Source: Actinomycetes bacterium (GTDB lineage: Bacteria > Actinomycetota > Actinomycetes > Mycobacteriales > Mycobacteriaceae). From it: DNA of 47,279 nucleotides. This document shows positions 33,003 through 42,339 of the stretch, piece after piece. Location: assembly GCA_023461275.1 (NCBI GenBank), contig JAEYMI010000104.1, positions 1 through 47,279 on the forward strand. Reading direction: 5' to 3'. The notes under the pieces were generated by a model that was not told the DNA's origin, made no database searches, and worked only from the letters and a program-made list of their open reading frames with translations. Numbering within the stretch: the stretch's first letter is position 1; each line of letters starts with the position of its first letter. Position numbers and translations under genes: made by a program.

Positions 33003-36000
33003 GTGTCTGATGTCGATCACCGTGCTGTCGATCACCGGCTGAGCCGGCGCGGCGTCGTAGTCGCCGCAGTGATCGCACTGATCGTCTCGCTGCTGCAGTC
33101 TCCCGGCCGCATAGCCACCGACACCAAGCTCGACCTCACCGCCAACCCGCTCGGTTTTCTCGCCCGGGCCGCACACCTCTGGACACCGGACGCCCCGATG
33201 GGCCAGGTCCAGAACCAGGCCTACGGCTACTTCTTCCCACACGGCGCATTCTTCGCGCTCGGAGACATCGCACATCTTCCGCCGTGGATCACCCAGCGGC
33301 TCTGGTGGGCGCTGCTGCTGACCGTCGGCTTCGTCGGTGTGGTGCGGCTGGCCGAACAGATGCGACTCGGTTCGCCGGGCTCACGGGTGATCGCGGGTGT
33401 GGTCTTCGTACTCAGTCCGCGGGTACTGACCACGCTCGGATCGATCTCGTCGGAAACCCTGCCGATGATGGTGGCGCCGTGGGTGTTGCTGCCGGTGATG
33501 CGGGCGCTGGACGGTCGGGATAGCCCTCATCCACTGTGGCGGGACGCCCTTCGGTCGGCGGTGGCCGTTGCACTGATGGGGGCGGTCAACGCGGTGGCCA
33601 CCGTCGCCGCGCTCGGCGTGGCCGTCGTGTGGTGGCTGATGCATCCGCTGGTGCAGCGAGATGTCAAGCGGTGGATCACCTTCGGCGGGTGGTGGGCGTT
33701 GGGCCTGGCGCTGGCATGTGCGTGGTGGTTGGTACCGCTGCTCATCCTGTCGCGGGTCAGCCCGCCATTCCTGGACTTCATCGAATCGTCGCGGGTGACC
33801 ACCCAGTGGACGTCGTTGACCGAGGTGTTGCGCGGCACCAGCGCGTGGACTCCGTTCGTCTCGCCGGAGCGCGTGGCCGGCGCGGTACTGGTCACCCAGC
33901 CGGCGGCGGTGGTCGCGACCGGCTTGCTCGCGGCGGCGGGTCTGACCGGATTGTGCATGCGGCACATGCCGTTTCGTGGTCGACTGGTGACCATCCTGAT
34001 GGTCGGATTGTGCCTGATGTGCGTCGGGTATGTCGGCGGACTCGACTCGCCGATCGCCGAGCCGGTGCGGGTCTTTCTCGACGGACCGGGCGCGGCGCTG
34101 CGCAACGTGCACAAGTTCGAGCCGTTCATCCGGCTGCCGCTGGTACTCGGTGTCGCGCATCTGCTGGCGCGGGTACCGCTGCCCGACGGCTCGGGAAGCC
34201 GGAACTGGTTGTCGGCCTTCGCCCACCCACAACGCGCGCGCCCGGTGGCCGCCGCGATCGCGGTACTGGTGGCGCTCGTCGGCGCGGGGTCGCTGATGTG
34301 GACCGGACAGCTGGCGCCGTCGGGTGCGTACCGCGAGATTCCGGATTACTGGCGGCAGACCTCGCAGTGGTTGCAGGCGCACAGCACGTCTACCGGCCAG
34401 ACACCCACCGGTGATGCCGCACCCACCCGCGCGCTGGTGGTGCCGGGTGCGCCGTTCGCCGATCAGCTGTGGGGCGCCACGCGCGACGAACCCCTTCAGC
34501 CCCTTGCTGATTCGCCGTGGTCGGTGCGCGATGCCATCCCACTCACCCCGCCCGGCGCGATCCGCGCGATGGATTCGGTCCAGCGTGACATCGCCGATGG
34601 CCGGGCGTCGCCGGGACTGGCGGCGACGCTGGCGCAGCAGGGCATCGGATACGTGGTGCTGCGCGCCGATCTCGAGCCCCGGACATCGCGGTCGGCGCGG
34701 CCGCTGTTGGCCCAGCAGAGCCTCGACGGGTCGCCAGGACTGAAGCGGGTGGCCACCTTCGGTCCGCGCGTCGGCCCGGCAACAGTACCGGGTGTGGTGC
34801 GCGACAACGGGTTACGTCCGGCCATGCCCGCGATCCAGATCTATGCCGTCGATTCAACCGTCGCCTTCCCCGGCACCGGCCCAGTGCTCGTCGACGCCGA
34901 CGACATGCCACGCGTCGATGGTGGTCCGGAGGCCCTGGCCGCGATTCAGACCCAGCGGGCACGCATCGGAAAGGCGCCGATCGGGCCGGCGTTGTTGTCC
35001 GCGGATGCGCGCCGGGCCGGACTCGATCCCGCAGGTGCCGGCGGGGTGATCGTGACCGACACCCCGACCGACCGGGAAACCGATTTCGGCCGCGTCGACG
35101 ATCACAGCTCGGCCATCCGGGCGCCGGGTGATCCGCGTCGTACCCAGAATGCGGTGGCCGACTACCCAGTCGACGGACAGCCGCTCGTGCAAGGGCAATG
35201 GTTGCTCGCCAATCAACCCGGCCAGGTCCATGTGACCGCATCGGAGTCCGCCTCCGACGCCACCCAGCCCGGTCAGACATCGCCGTCGAATTCACCCGCC
35301 GCGGCCTTCGATCAGAACCCCCGCACGGCCTGGGTGAGCGGCGGCCTGGATACGGCAGTCGGAAAGTGGCTGAGACTGGATTTCAGCACTGCCCGTTCAG
35401 ATCTCGCGCTCACCCTCACCACCGCCAAGGCGCTCGGATCCGACGTGAACACCGTGCTGGTCACCACCGAGGCGGGCAGCACGGTGGCCTCCGGTATCGA
35501 GCCGGGAAAGCCGGTGACCGTGACCGCACCGAGCGGTGCGACCACATGGGTGGAGATCCGGGCGATCGGCACCGCCGACGGACTGCTCGGCAATCAGTTC
35601 GCGCTGTCCGAGGTGGGTGTGACGGATCTGGCCACCAACCAGGCACTACCGATTCGCTATCGAGTTGTCCTGCCGCCCTTGGCCTCTGACACCCGCCCGA
35701 CGGAGTGGCTGCTGACTCAGGAGCTCGACGGGCGGTCGAGCTGCGTCAACGACGCCGACGTGGTGCGGTGCGCTGCCGGACTCGGCCTGACTCCGGAAAC
35801 CCCGGGTGTGTTCACGCGGGCGTTGTCGGTGCCCAGCGCGGTGTCGGTCACGCCGACGATGACTCTGCGGCCCGTCCCGGGGGACGGCATCGACGCGTTG
35901 CTCGCGACGCCGGGGTCGATCCGGGTCGGTGGATCGACCGGTGTCGCCGACCCGCGCGGTAATCCTGCTGCGGCCGTTGATGGTTCGATGACAACCACGT

Positions 36001-37295
36001 GGACCGCCCCGGAGTCCGATCCACGCGAGAAGTCCGGGCGTGGCAAGGACTCCGACGAGAAGGCGTCGAAGGACGCGCCCGAACTGGTGATCGGCCTTCC
36101 GCAACCCCAACTGGTGGAACGCCTGAAGTTGTCCATGCCCCATGACTACCCGGCCCGCCCGACGCGCGTCATCGTCGACCTCGGTACCGGCGAGCAGCGA
36201 CGCGAGGTCGGCCGCGACGGAGTGATCGACCTCGACCCTGCTGTCACTCAACGGATTTCGGTGCGAATCACCAAGTCGACCGATCTCATCGACGTCAATG
36301 CGCTCGGATTCGCACGGCCGACGCCACCCGGGATCACCGAGGTCCAGATCACCCCGGCACCACCGGCGCAGCCCGACGATGATCGCGTGGTCGACATCGG
36401 ATGCGATGCCGGCATCGGCATGACGGTGTCGGGCCAGATGGTCGCCATGGCGTCGCGGACCACCGCCGGAGCGTTGCGTCGTGGTGAACCCATTGTGGCG
36501 GTGCCGTGTTCGCCGGTGCCGTTGAACCTGGGCCAGGGCGAGCAGGAGTTGACGGCGAATCCGGGGTCGGCGTTCGCGGTGCAGGATGTCCACCTGAGCG
36601 TCGTCGGCGCCCCCGACCAGGCTGAGTCATCGGAGCCGATGGCCACGCCGCGGACCGGAGAGTGGTCGCCGACGCACCGCGAAGTGCACCTCGATCCTGT
36701 TGCCCGTCAACGTGTTCTGGTGGTTCCGGAGAGCACCAATCCCGGCTGGGAGGCCCGCGTCGGCGGTCGGGTACTGGCGCCCGTCGTCGTCAACGGCTGG
36801 CAGCAGGGCTGGGTGGTGCCGGCCGGTACGTCAGGCATGGTGACGTTGAACTTCGGGTACGACGGCCTCTACCGATGGTCGATCGGCATCGGATTGGGCT
36901 TGGTCGCAATCCTTTTCGGGCTCGCATTCTGGCCGCGGCGTCGGGTCTCGGAAACCGTGGTCGACGATGCCGGGCGACGTGATCCGATATTCGCGGCGGC
37001 GTTGGGTGCGGTCGGCGCCGTCAGTGCGTCGTGGCTGTTGTGCGGGTGGTGGGGTCTGGCGATCACCGCCGTGCTCGCCGTCGTGTGTCGGCTCCTGCCG
37101 TCAAGGGTCACGACCGGCGCCGCCGGTGGCCTGATGATGCTCGCGACATTGGGTTTGGCTGCCGGACCGTGGCATTCGCCGGGCGGCTACCAGGGGTCGC
37201 AGTGGTGGGTTCAGCTGGCCGCGTTCGGCGCCGTCGGCCTCACGATGTGGTCTGCGGTGGTCAACCGGCGCGGCGAGAATGCGGGTAACTTGTAG
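33003..37295 (+). CDS. aftD: Arabinofuranosyltransferase AftD
   Basis: The protein has 1430 residues. It is the very large GT-C enzyme that adds arabinofuranose from decaprenyl-phospho-arabinose to arabinogalactan and lipoarabinomannan. The N-terminal 430 residues hold about ten membrane helices, starting after SRRGVVVAAVIALIVSLL. SPRVLTTLGSISSETLPMM and LRNVHKFEPFIRLPLVLG are characteristic of AftD. A long periplasmic part follows with at least two discoidin-like carbohydrate-binding modules (AAAFDQNPRTAWVSGG; AAVDGSMTTTWTAP). C-terminal helices begin near WSIGIGLGLVAILFGLAF. GTG 33003 directly follows the small upstream gene. A charged insert (REKSGRGKDSDEKASKD) near residue 1010 looks variable. 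Confidence 0.93.
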   Translation: MSDVDHRAVDHRLSRRGVVVAAVIALIVSLLQSPGRIATDTKLDLTANPLGFLARAAHLWTPDAPMGQVQNQAYGYFFPHGAFFALGDIAHLPPWITQRLWWALLLTVGFVGVVRLAEQMRLGSPGSRVIAGVVFVLSPRVLTTLGSISSETLPMMVAPWVLLPVMRALDGRDSPHPLWRDALRSAVAVALMGAVNAVATVAALGVAVVWWLMHPLVQRDVKRWITFGGWWALGLALACAWWLVPLLILSRVSPPFLDFIESSRVTTQWTSLTEVLRGTSAWTPFVSPERVAGAVLVTQPAAVVATGLLAAAGLTGLCMRHMPFRGRLVTILMVGLCLMCVGYVGGLDSPIAEPVRVFLDGPGAALRNVHKFEPFIRLPLVLGVAHLLARVPLPDGSGSRNWLSAFAHPQRARPVAAAIAVLVALVGAGSLMWTGQLAPSGAYREIPDYWRQTSQWLQAHSTSTGQTPTGDAAPTRALVVPGAPFADQLWGATRDEPLQPLADSPWSVRDAIPLTPPGAIRAMDSVQRDIADGRASPGLAATLAQQGIGYVVLRADLEPRTSRSARPLLAQQSLDGSPGLKRVATFGPRVGPATVPGVVRDNGLRPAMPAIQIYAVDSTVAFPGTGPVLVDADDMPRVDGGPEALAAIQTQRARIGKAPIGPALLSADARRAGLDPAGAGGVIVTDTPTDRETDFGRVDDHSSAIRAPGDPRRTQNAVADYPVDGQPLVQGQWLLANQPGQVHVTASESASDATQPGQTSPSNSPAAAFDQNPRTAWVSGGLDTAVGKWLRLDFSTARSDLALTLTTAKALGSDVNTVLVTTEAGSTVASGIEPGKPVTVTAPSGATTWVEIRAIGTADGLLGNQFALSEVGVTDLATNQALPIRYRVVLPPLASDTRPTEWLLTQELDGRSSCVNDADVVRCAAGLGLTPETPGVFTRALSVPSAVSVTPTMTLRPVPGDGIDALLATPGSIRVGGSTGVADPRGNPAAAVDGSMTTTWTAPESDPREKSGRGKDSDEKASKDAPELVIGLPQPQLVERLKLSMPHDYPARPTRVIVDLGTGEQRREVGRDGVIDLDPAVTQRISVRITKSTDLIDVNALGFARPTPPGITEVQITPAPPAQPDDDRVVDIGCDAGIGMTVSGQMVAMASRTTAGALRRGEPIVAVPCSPVPLNLGQGEQELTANPGSAFAVQDVHLSVVGAPDQAESSEPMATPRTGEWSPTHREVHLDPVARQRVLVVPESTNPGWEARVGGRVLAPVVVNGWQQGWVVPAGTSGMVTLNFGYDGLYRWSIGIGLGLVAILFGLAFWPRRRVSETVVDDAGRRDPIFAAALGAVGAVSASWLLCGWWGLAITAVLAVVCRLLPSRVTTGAAGGLMMLATLGLAAGPWHSPGGYQGSQWWVQLAAFGAVGLTMWSAVVNRRGENAGNL

Positions 37296-37360
37296 CGCTG
37301 ACGCATGGTCGCCGGGAGCAGGAGAAGATCCATGTCTGGAACGCTGATGGTGGTGCACTC

Positions 37361-38284
37361 GTGAAGCGACGCATGATGATCCTCGCTGTCGTTGCCCAGG
37401 TCGCGCTGGCTGCGGCATGGGTGATCAACGTCCCGTCGGCCGCTGCGGTTTCCGCGCGTTGCCCATGGCAAGTGTCGACAGTGGCGTCCGGGCTCGGCTC
37501 ATTGGAGAACCTGGCGTTCGACGGTGCCGGGGCAATGCTGCTGTCCCGAATGGACAACGGTTCGGGCCAGATCGACCGCCGATACCCCGACGGACGCGAA
37601 TCCGTACTCGTCGCGAACGTCAGCTCACCCGGCAGCATCGTCGTCGACGGCTCGGGCGCGTACTTCACCGCCGGCAACAGTTTTGCCTCCGGAGCCTTGG
37701 GCCGTACCGACGGCACCATCAACCACGTCGACCTCGCCGGCGGTGCGTCGACCGTGGTCGCCAGAGGCCTGACCATGCCCAACGGAATGGCGCGTCTGCC
37801 CGACGGTTCGTTCGTGGTCTCCCGCAACCTCGGACTGTCCACCGGGTTGACCCGGGTCAGTGCTGATGGCCGCAGCAGCACGCCATTTGCCCAGCAATTG
37901 AGCATGACCAATGGAGTTGCGTACGACCCCAAGCGCAAGGCCGTCATCACCTCGCTCGACCTGAACCCCGTAGCGACGCTTGCACTGATCGAGGTAGCCG
38001 ATCCCGACCGCATCCACCGCATAAATCTCGGACTATTCGGATTGGTGGGCTACCCCGACGATCTCACCGTCGGCCCGGACGGCGCTGTCTACCTGGCAAT
38101 GGACGGCGGTTCCATCGTGCGCGTCGATCCCGACCACAACAGCAGCTGCGTACTGGCGTCCGGGCTGATCGGGAGCACCTCAGTGCGTTTCGGCTCCGGA
38201 GCGGGTTGGGATCCCCAATCGATCTACAGCACCGATCTCAGCGGCGGCGTGCACAAACTCAGCCCCGTCAAGCTGCCTCGGTGA
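37361..38284 (+). CDS. Secreted beta-propeller protein, SMP-30/NHL-like
   Basis: The protein has 307 residues. The GTG at 37361 gives a signal peptide, MKRRMMILAVVAQVALAAAW, with probable cleavage after PSAAA. The rest repeats a propeller-blade pattern: LENLAFDGAGAMLLSR, GSIVVDGSGAYFTAG, NGMARLPDGSFVVSRN, NGVAYDPKRKAVITS and DDLTVGPDGAVYLAMDGG. This resembles SMP-30/gluconolactonase or NHL-type six-bladed propellers. Two cysteines (CPW and SSCVL) could form a disulfide. No catalytic residues are certain, so it could be an enzyme or a binding protein. It follows aftD by 65 bases in the same direction and converges on the acyltransferase gene. Confidence 0.75.
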   Translation: MKRRMMILAVVAQVALAAAWVINVPSAAAVSARCPWQVSTVASGLGSLENLAFDGAGAMLLSRMDNGSGQIDRRYPDGRESVLVANVSSPGSIVVDGSGAYFTAGNSFASGALGRTDGTINHVDLAGGASTVVARGLTMPNGMARLPDGSFVVSRNLGLSTGLTRVSADGRSSTPFAQQLSMTNGVAYDPKRKAVITSLDLNPVATLALIEVADPDRIHRINLGLFGLVGYPDDLTVGPDGAVYLAMDGGSIVRVDPDHNSSCVLASGLIGSTSVRFGSGAGWDPQSIYSTDLSGGVHKLSPVKLPR

Positions 38285-38295
38285 TACCCGCGGCG

Positions 38296-39519
38296 CTATC
38301 GACGCGCCGGCCGCTCCCGATCCAGCAGCCACTGCCGGGCCGGTTCCTCGATCAGCGCATAGCTGACTGCCGAAATACCCACGGTAAGTACAACAGTCAG
38401 CGTCCACACCACCAGGGTGTGACCACTGAACGCGGGAATCCCGAACAGCCCGAACACAACTGACAGCACCACGAGGTGCCAGATGAAGATTCCGTAGGAC
38501 CATCTGCCGAGTGCCTGCATCGTCGGCGACGCCAGGAACCGGAACGGGCCGGCCGAACACACCAGCGGCGCAAGCAATGCGAGTCCACACACCGCGCCGA
38601 GCGCCATCTTGGTGGCGAACTGCCAGGCGCTGATGTCACCCAAACCGGTCGGGCCTGCCAGCGGCGTGCATGCGAGCCCGTAGGCCACCACCAGCACGGC
38701 GAACATCAACCACCGTCGCGCGCCGAGAGCGACAAGGGTGCGCACCCAGCGCGGTCGGTCGCCGAGGTCGCCGTCGCCGTCGAGTACCCCGGACAGTTCG
38801 ATGATCCCGGACAGTTCGGCCAGGATGAGTCCGGCGAGGAACCACGGCAGGTGCCCGATCACCCAGTTCTTGGGTTCCACACCGTCGGAGACCGGCAGTG
38901 CCTCGGCGATCACGCCCCAGGTGAGGGTCAGCGCCGCCAGCGCTGCCAACACCAGGATTCGACGATGCGACCGCGCCCCACGCATGCGCAGCAGGGCCAG
39001 CCCGAACAGTGGCAGCAGCAGATAGAAGCTGACCTCCACCGACAGACTCCACATCTGGGTCAGCCCGGCGGTCAACGAGAGCGGCACGAACACCTGCGTC
39101 AGAGTCAGGTTCGCCACCCACACCGTCAACGACGCGGTCTTGGCGTCGGGAAGCAGCGTCAGGACCAGCACGACGACCACCACGTACGCCGGCCAGATCC
39201 GCACGAACCGATGCGCCAGGTAGCGCCGGATGCGCGGTCGCGACGCCACGCCGTGCGCGCACGCCACCCACGGCCGCCACAGCAGAAATCCCGAGAGTGC
39301 GAAGAACAGCGCGACCGCGAGGTCGAGGCGCCCGAGCACCTGCCCGAGGACCGGGATCTCGACCGCACGCGTCTGGAACGCCACATGCGTCGTCAACACC
39401 CCGAGCGCGGCCACCGCCCGCATGCCTTCCAGCTGCGGGAAGAACCTGTGCGTACGGGTTGTCTCGACGGCCGGCCGGTTGTCGGTAGGCACGGTGCCGG
39501 TCGGTGCGGTTGTGGACAT
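38296..39519 (-). CDS. tmaT: Acyltransferase-3 family membrane protein, TmaT-like
   Basis: The protein has 407 residues, the length I remember for Rv0228. It has the acyltransferase-3 signature PQLEGMRAVAALGVLTTHV with the catalytic His, then VALFFALSGFLLWRPW, and about ten membrane helices. The corynebacterial homologue TmaT acetylates trehalose monomycolate to allow its export by MmpL proteins. Identification as TmaT leans on the neighbouring PgfA and MtrP-like genes, since the domain is common. It is divergent from pgfA; the 192-base gap contains a 70-base imperfect hairpin repeat. Confidence 0.75.
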   Translation of the reverse strand: MSTTAPTGTVPTDNRPAVETTRTHRFFPQLEGMRAVAALGVLTTHVAFQTRAVEIPVLGQVLGRLDLAVALFFALSGFLLWRPWVACAHGVASRPRIRRYLAHRFVRIWPAYVVVVVLVLTLLPDAKTASLTVWVANLTLTQVFVPLSLTAGLTQMWSLSVEVSFYLLLPLFGLALLRMRGARSHRRILVLAALAALTLTWGVIAEALPVSDGVEPKNWVIGHLPWFLAGLILAELSGIIELSGVLDGDGDLGDRPRWVRTLVALGARRWLMFAVLVVAYGLACTPLAGPTGLGDISAWQFATKMALGAVCGLALLAPLVCSAGPFRFLASPTMQALGRWSYGIFIWHLVVLSVVFGLFGIPAFSGHTLVVWTLTVVLTVGISAVSYALIEEPARQWLLDRERPARR

Positions 39520-39583
39520 GGTGTGGCCAGCCTAAGCCGTTTCCTCGACTGTGCACGTCCAGGCGTTGACTCCGCGCCGGAAA

Positions 39584-39654
39584 CGTTCTTCCGCGTCGGT
39601 TTCGGTCGTCCGGCACCTGCAGGACACGGACGATCGAGTTCGACGCGGAAGAAC
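39584..39654. repeat. Dispersed inverted-repeat element, copy 1
   Basis: GTTCTTCCGCGTCG (39585-39598) and CGACGCGGAAGAAC (39641-39654) are perfect mirror arms, and inner segments (CGGTCGTCCG / CGGACGATCG) also pair. The left 34 bases (39584-39617) recur at 47115-47148 with two mismatches, so this is a dispersed family, like REP or a small MITE. It lies between divergent tmaT and pgfA and cannot be an ordinary terminator for either. Confidence 0.8.
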
Positions 39655-39711
39655 CGGTACGGGACCGGCGCGGTTTCGCGGAACGCCGGAGCCCTTCAGT
39701 ACCCTCGCGGT

Positions 39712-41040
39712 ATGCCGGAGGAGCCAGGTCGGGGTAGTCGTTTCTCCACCACCGACCTCATCGGCCCCACCATGATCTTCTTCGGCGGCTTCCTGATCGC
39801 CGTCGCCGTCGCGCTGCCGACGCTGGTCGCCGACAACTTCCGCACCATCTCGCTGGGCACCGACGTCACGTCGTCGGCGCCGTCGTTGGAACCTCCGCAG
39901 ACCGAGCCGGGCGCCCGCATCCTGGACCGCTGCTCGCTGGTCACCCCGGGCGCCCGCATCCTCGACGCCGCACTAACCCGACAACAACGCGTGCTGGCGG
40001 TGCGTCCCGCGGACACCCGACGCGTCACCTTGCAGGCCGGCACGTCGGTCCGCATCGACCACCTCACCATCGACGGCAAGAAGGTCGACGCCACCGCCCC
40101 CCGCCCGGGTAGCGAGGTCCCGGTTCCCGCGGGCGACGACCCGTGCACCAATCCGACGGTCGCGGCCGTCAAGGACCGCATCACCCTGGACCGGTCGTCG
40201 GCCCTGCCCGACCTCTCGCGTGGCGGCAGTTCGGAGATCCAGTACGACAGCAACCGCGCGCCGGTCCGCGTCCCCGACCGGCGCGGCTTCACCTACCTCC
40301 TCGGCTTCGACACCATCGACTCCGGCACCACGGGCCTTCAGTACTTCGACGTCACGACCCGTCGTGCGGTTCCGCTGACCCTCGTCGGCGACGATCAGAT
40401 CCGCGGCCATCAGGCGGTTCGGCTGCGCGCCGAGATCCCCGACGTCGACCTGCACCAGATCAACGGTTCGGGCACCGACACCGTCGAGACCACCCCGCCG
40501 ACGATCATCACCCGCCCGGCGTCGTGGTTCACCGCGGCGGGTGTCGCGATCCCCGGCGACCCGAACCGGCCGGTCACCGCCACCCTGCACCATCGCGGCA
40601 GCGTCGAGATGTCGGTCGATACGGCTACCGGCACCATCCTCGACCAGCGCATCACCGTCGACGAGGCCTACCGCTTCATCGACGCCGACCCGGCCCTGGC
40701 CGACGCCTCACTGACCTCGCTGGCGGCCACCTTCCGCTACGACGACGTGACCCGACGCGAACTGGCCCGCGCGGCGACCGCCCTGGCCGCGCCGGCCACC
40801 GTGTGGGGGCGGGTGATCCCGGTGCTGGCCGGCATCGCCGGGGTGGCGCTGCTCATCGCGGGAATCGTGCTCATGCACCCGCCATGGGACCCGCGCCCGC
40901 ACCTGTCCCGCTGGTGGGCTCGACGCTCGGCGTCACTGAGGCGGCGGCGCCGGGAAGATCCGCCCCCTCCACACGACGACCCGCCCGCCGACGCCCGGAC
41001 CCACGACGCCCCGCCCGGAGACACCACAACGTCGTCGTGA
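39712..41040 (+). CDS. pgfA: DUF3068 protein PgfA (Rv0227c/NCgl2760-like)
   Basis: The protein has 442 residues. An N-terminal membrane helix (DLIGPTMIFFGGFLIAVAVALPTLV) is followed by about 340 periplasmic residues. A second helix (VIPVLAGIAGVALLIAGIVLMHPPW) leads to an Arg/Pro/Asp-rich cytoplasmic tail. This layout and position match DUF3068 proteins. The mycobacterial member PgfA is reported to bind MmpL3 and trehalose monomycolate and to direct polar growth, and the corynebacterial one is needed for lipomannan maturation. ATG 39712 is used; the frame extends far upstream without coding character. The last 170 bases overlap the convergent flippase gene. Confidence 0.88.
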   Translation: MPEEPGRGSRFSTTDLIGPTMIFFGGFLIAVAVALPTLVADNFRTISLGTDVTSSAPSLEPPQTEPGARILDRCSLVTPGARILDAALTRQQRVLAVRPADTRRVTLQAGTSVRIDHLTIDGKKVDATAPRPGSEVPVPAGDDPCTNPTVAAVKDRITLDRSSALPDLSRGGSSEIQYDSNRAPVRVPDRRGFTYLLGFDTIDSGTTGLQYFDVTTRRAVPLTLVGDDQIRGHQAVRLRAEIPDVDLHQINGSGTDTVETTPPTIITRPASWFTAAGVAIPGDPNRPVTATLHHRGSVEMSVDTATGTILDQRITVDEAYRFIDADPALADASLTSLAATFRYDDVTRRELARAATALAAPATVWGRVIPVLAGIAGVALLIAGIVLMHPPWDPRPHLSRWWARRSASLRRRRREDPPPPHDDPPADARTHDAPPGDTTTSS

Positions 41041-42313
41041 CCGCGCTGACGGTGGCCGCCGCCGCAGCGATCACCGCCAGGCCGACAATCGAGTCCGGAC
41101 GCATCACGACGATCACCACGACTTCGACGCCGACCACCACCCACGTGATCACCGACGCCGACGTCGCGTTCCGCGCGATCGCCGACAACAGCGCCACCTG
41201 CAGCACCGCCCACGCGGCACCGGTGTACGCGAACAGCCACAACACGCTGGTCAGCGCCCGATAGTCGTCGGTGACGAGCACCGGGACGAGGGGGCCGGCG
41301 ACTCCGGCGGCCACGGTGAGGACCGCACCGACGACGGTGACGACGAACACCGCCTGCCGAAGCGACCGACCGCTCGACGCCGGGTGCGCGAGCCGCGGAT
41401 AGAAGACGACGCCAATCGCCTGCGGCAACCAGAACGCGACCTTCGTGGCGATCGCACCGAGGGCGTACACGCCCGCGACCGATGCGGTCAGCACGTGGCG
41501 CGACAGCAACAGATCCGCCGACGACGCGACGATCAACACCAACTGCACCTGCCCGGCGCGTGCGACGTCGAGGAGGTCGGTCAGTGGCCTCGATACGGGC
41601 CCTCCGCTAGCGCTCCGGACCCTACTCGACCAGCGTGAAGGGGCGTCTTCTGCTGGTCGAGTAGACCGAGCCGCCAGGCGAGGTCGTATCGAGACCACCG
41701 CAACCACCACCGCGGCCGCCCACGCCCCCACCGACCCGATGAGCAGCCCGCCGGCCGGACCGGCACCCACCGCGAGCGCCACCATCACCGGCACCAGCCG
41801 GGCCACCCCGACGCCGGCCAGCATCGCGGCGAGCACCCGAAATCGTCGAAGCCCCTGAACCACGCCCTGACCTGCGCCGATCAACGCCAGCGCGGGAGCC
41901 GACGCCAATGCCGCGGCGCTCGCGGCGACGCTGGTCGAGGTGATCGCGGCGACCGCAGGCGTGGCCACCACGGCCAACACCGCCACCGCGACAACCGTCG
42001 CCACCGTGAGCCGACGGAGTGCGTTGAGGTCCCGGCCGCGCACCACATCGCGCGCCACCACCGCCTGGATGGCCAGCCCCGGCACCGCCAGCACCAACTG
42101 CGCCGACAGCAGCACCGCGAACTCGCCGTACTCGTCGGGGCTCAGCCACCAGCGCCCGGCCGCCAGGTGCACCACGTAGGCGCAGACGTTGGCCACCATC
42201 GACCCGGCCGTCACCCAGCCCACCGCGCCGGCGACTCCACCGGCTTCGGCGACCCCGTCACGGTCGTTGCCCTGTTCCACGCGCTCAAGTGTGCCCCTCT
42301 TTGCCACCACCAC
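40871..42313 (-). CDS. Polysaccharide/lipid flippase, MOP superfamily
   Basis: The protein has 480 residues and 12 or more hydrophobic segments, typical of polysaccharide-export (PST/Wzx) or MurJ-like flippases: LSPDEYGEFAVLLSAQLVLAVPG, QAVVARDVVRGRD, then DLLLSRHVLTASVAGVYALGAIATKVAFWLPQAIGVVFYPRLA. The middle loop (RLAARSTRPAEDAPSRWSS to GGPVSRPLTD) is encoded by a palindromic dispersed repeat lying in frame. The C-terminal 55 residues are low-complexity and overlap pgfA antisense by 170 bases. The start is uncertain: GTG or ATG near 42313 gives a soluble 25-residue leader. A role in exporting a lipid-linked glycan is suggested by the neighbouring glycosyltransferases. Confidence 0.8.
   Translation of the reverse strand: MVVAKRGTLERVEQGNDRDGVAEAGGVAGAVGWVTAGSMVANVCAYVVHLAAGRWWLSPDEYGEFAVLLSAQLVLAVPGLAIQAVVARDVVRGRDLNALRRLTVATVVAVAVLAVVATPAVAAITSTSVAASAAALASAPALALIGAGQGVVQGLRRFRVLAAMLAGVGVARLVPVMVALAVGAGPAGGLLIGSVGAWAAAVVVAVVSIRPRLAARSTRPAEDAPSRWSSRVRSASGGPVSRPLTDLLDVARAGQVQLVLIVASSADLLLSRHVLTASVAGVYALGAIATKVAFWLPQAIGVVFYPRLAHPASSGRSLRQAVFVVTVVGAVLTVAAGVAGPLVPVLVTDDYRALTSVLWLFAYTGAAWAVLQVALLSAIARNATSASVITWVVVGVEVVVIVVMRPDSIVGLAVIAAAAATVSAVTTTLWCLRAGRRGSGRRRAGRRVEGADLPGAAASVTPSVEPTSGTGAGAGPMAGA
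41587..41697. repeat. Palindromic dispersed-type repeat inside the flippase gene
   Basis: Outer arms CTCGATACG (41589-41597) and CGTATCGAG (41685-41693) and inner arms TACTCGACCAGC (41623-41634) and GCTGGTCGAGTA (41652-41663) form a nested inverted repeat of about 111 bases (37 codons). From memory, elements with these arms are frequent between genes in Gordonia and related actinobacteria. Here it keeps the reading frame open and falls in a loop between membrane segments. Confidence 0.8.
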
Positions 42314-42339
42314 CTGCGATAGGCAACGATGTATCCGAT

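Noticed and set aside
39585..39654. The 70-base hairpin as a transcription terminator
   Set aside because: Both neighbouring genes start away from it, so no transcript would end there; it matches a dispersed repeat instead.
38476..39711. Upstream extension of the pgfA frame giving an 854-residue product
   Set aside because: The extra part is antisense to the acyltransferase gene, is Arg/His/Gln-rich and has no membrane or domain character. PgfA homologues begin with the membrane helix after 39712.
41041..41264. Continuation of a frame past the pgfA stop toward 41264
   Set aside because: It is the antisense of the flippase gene and lacks domain features.
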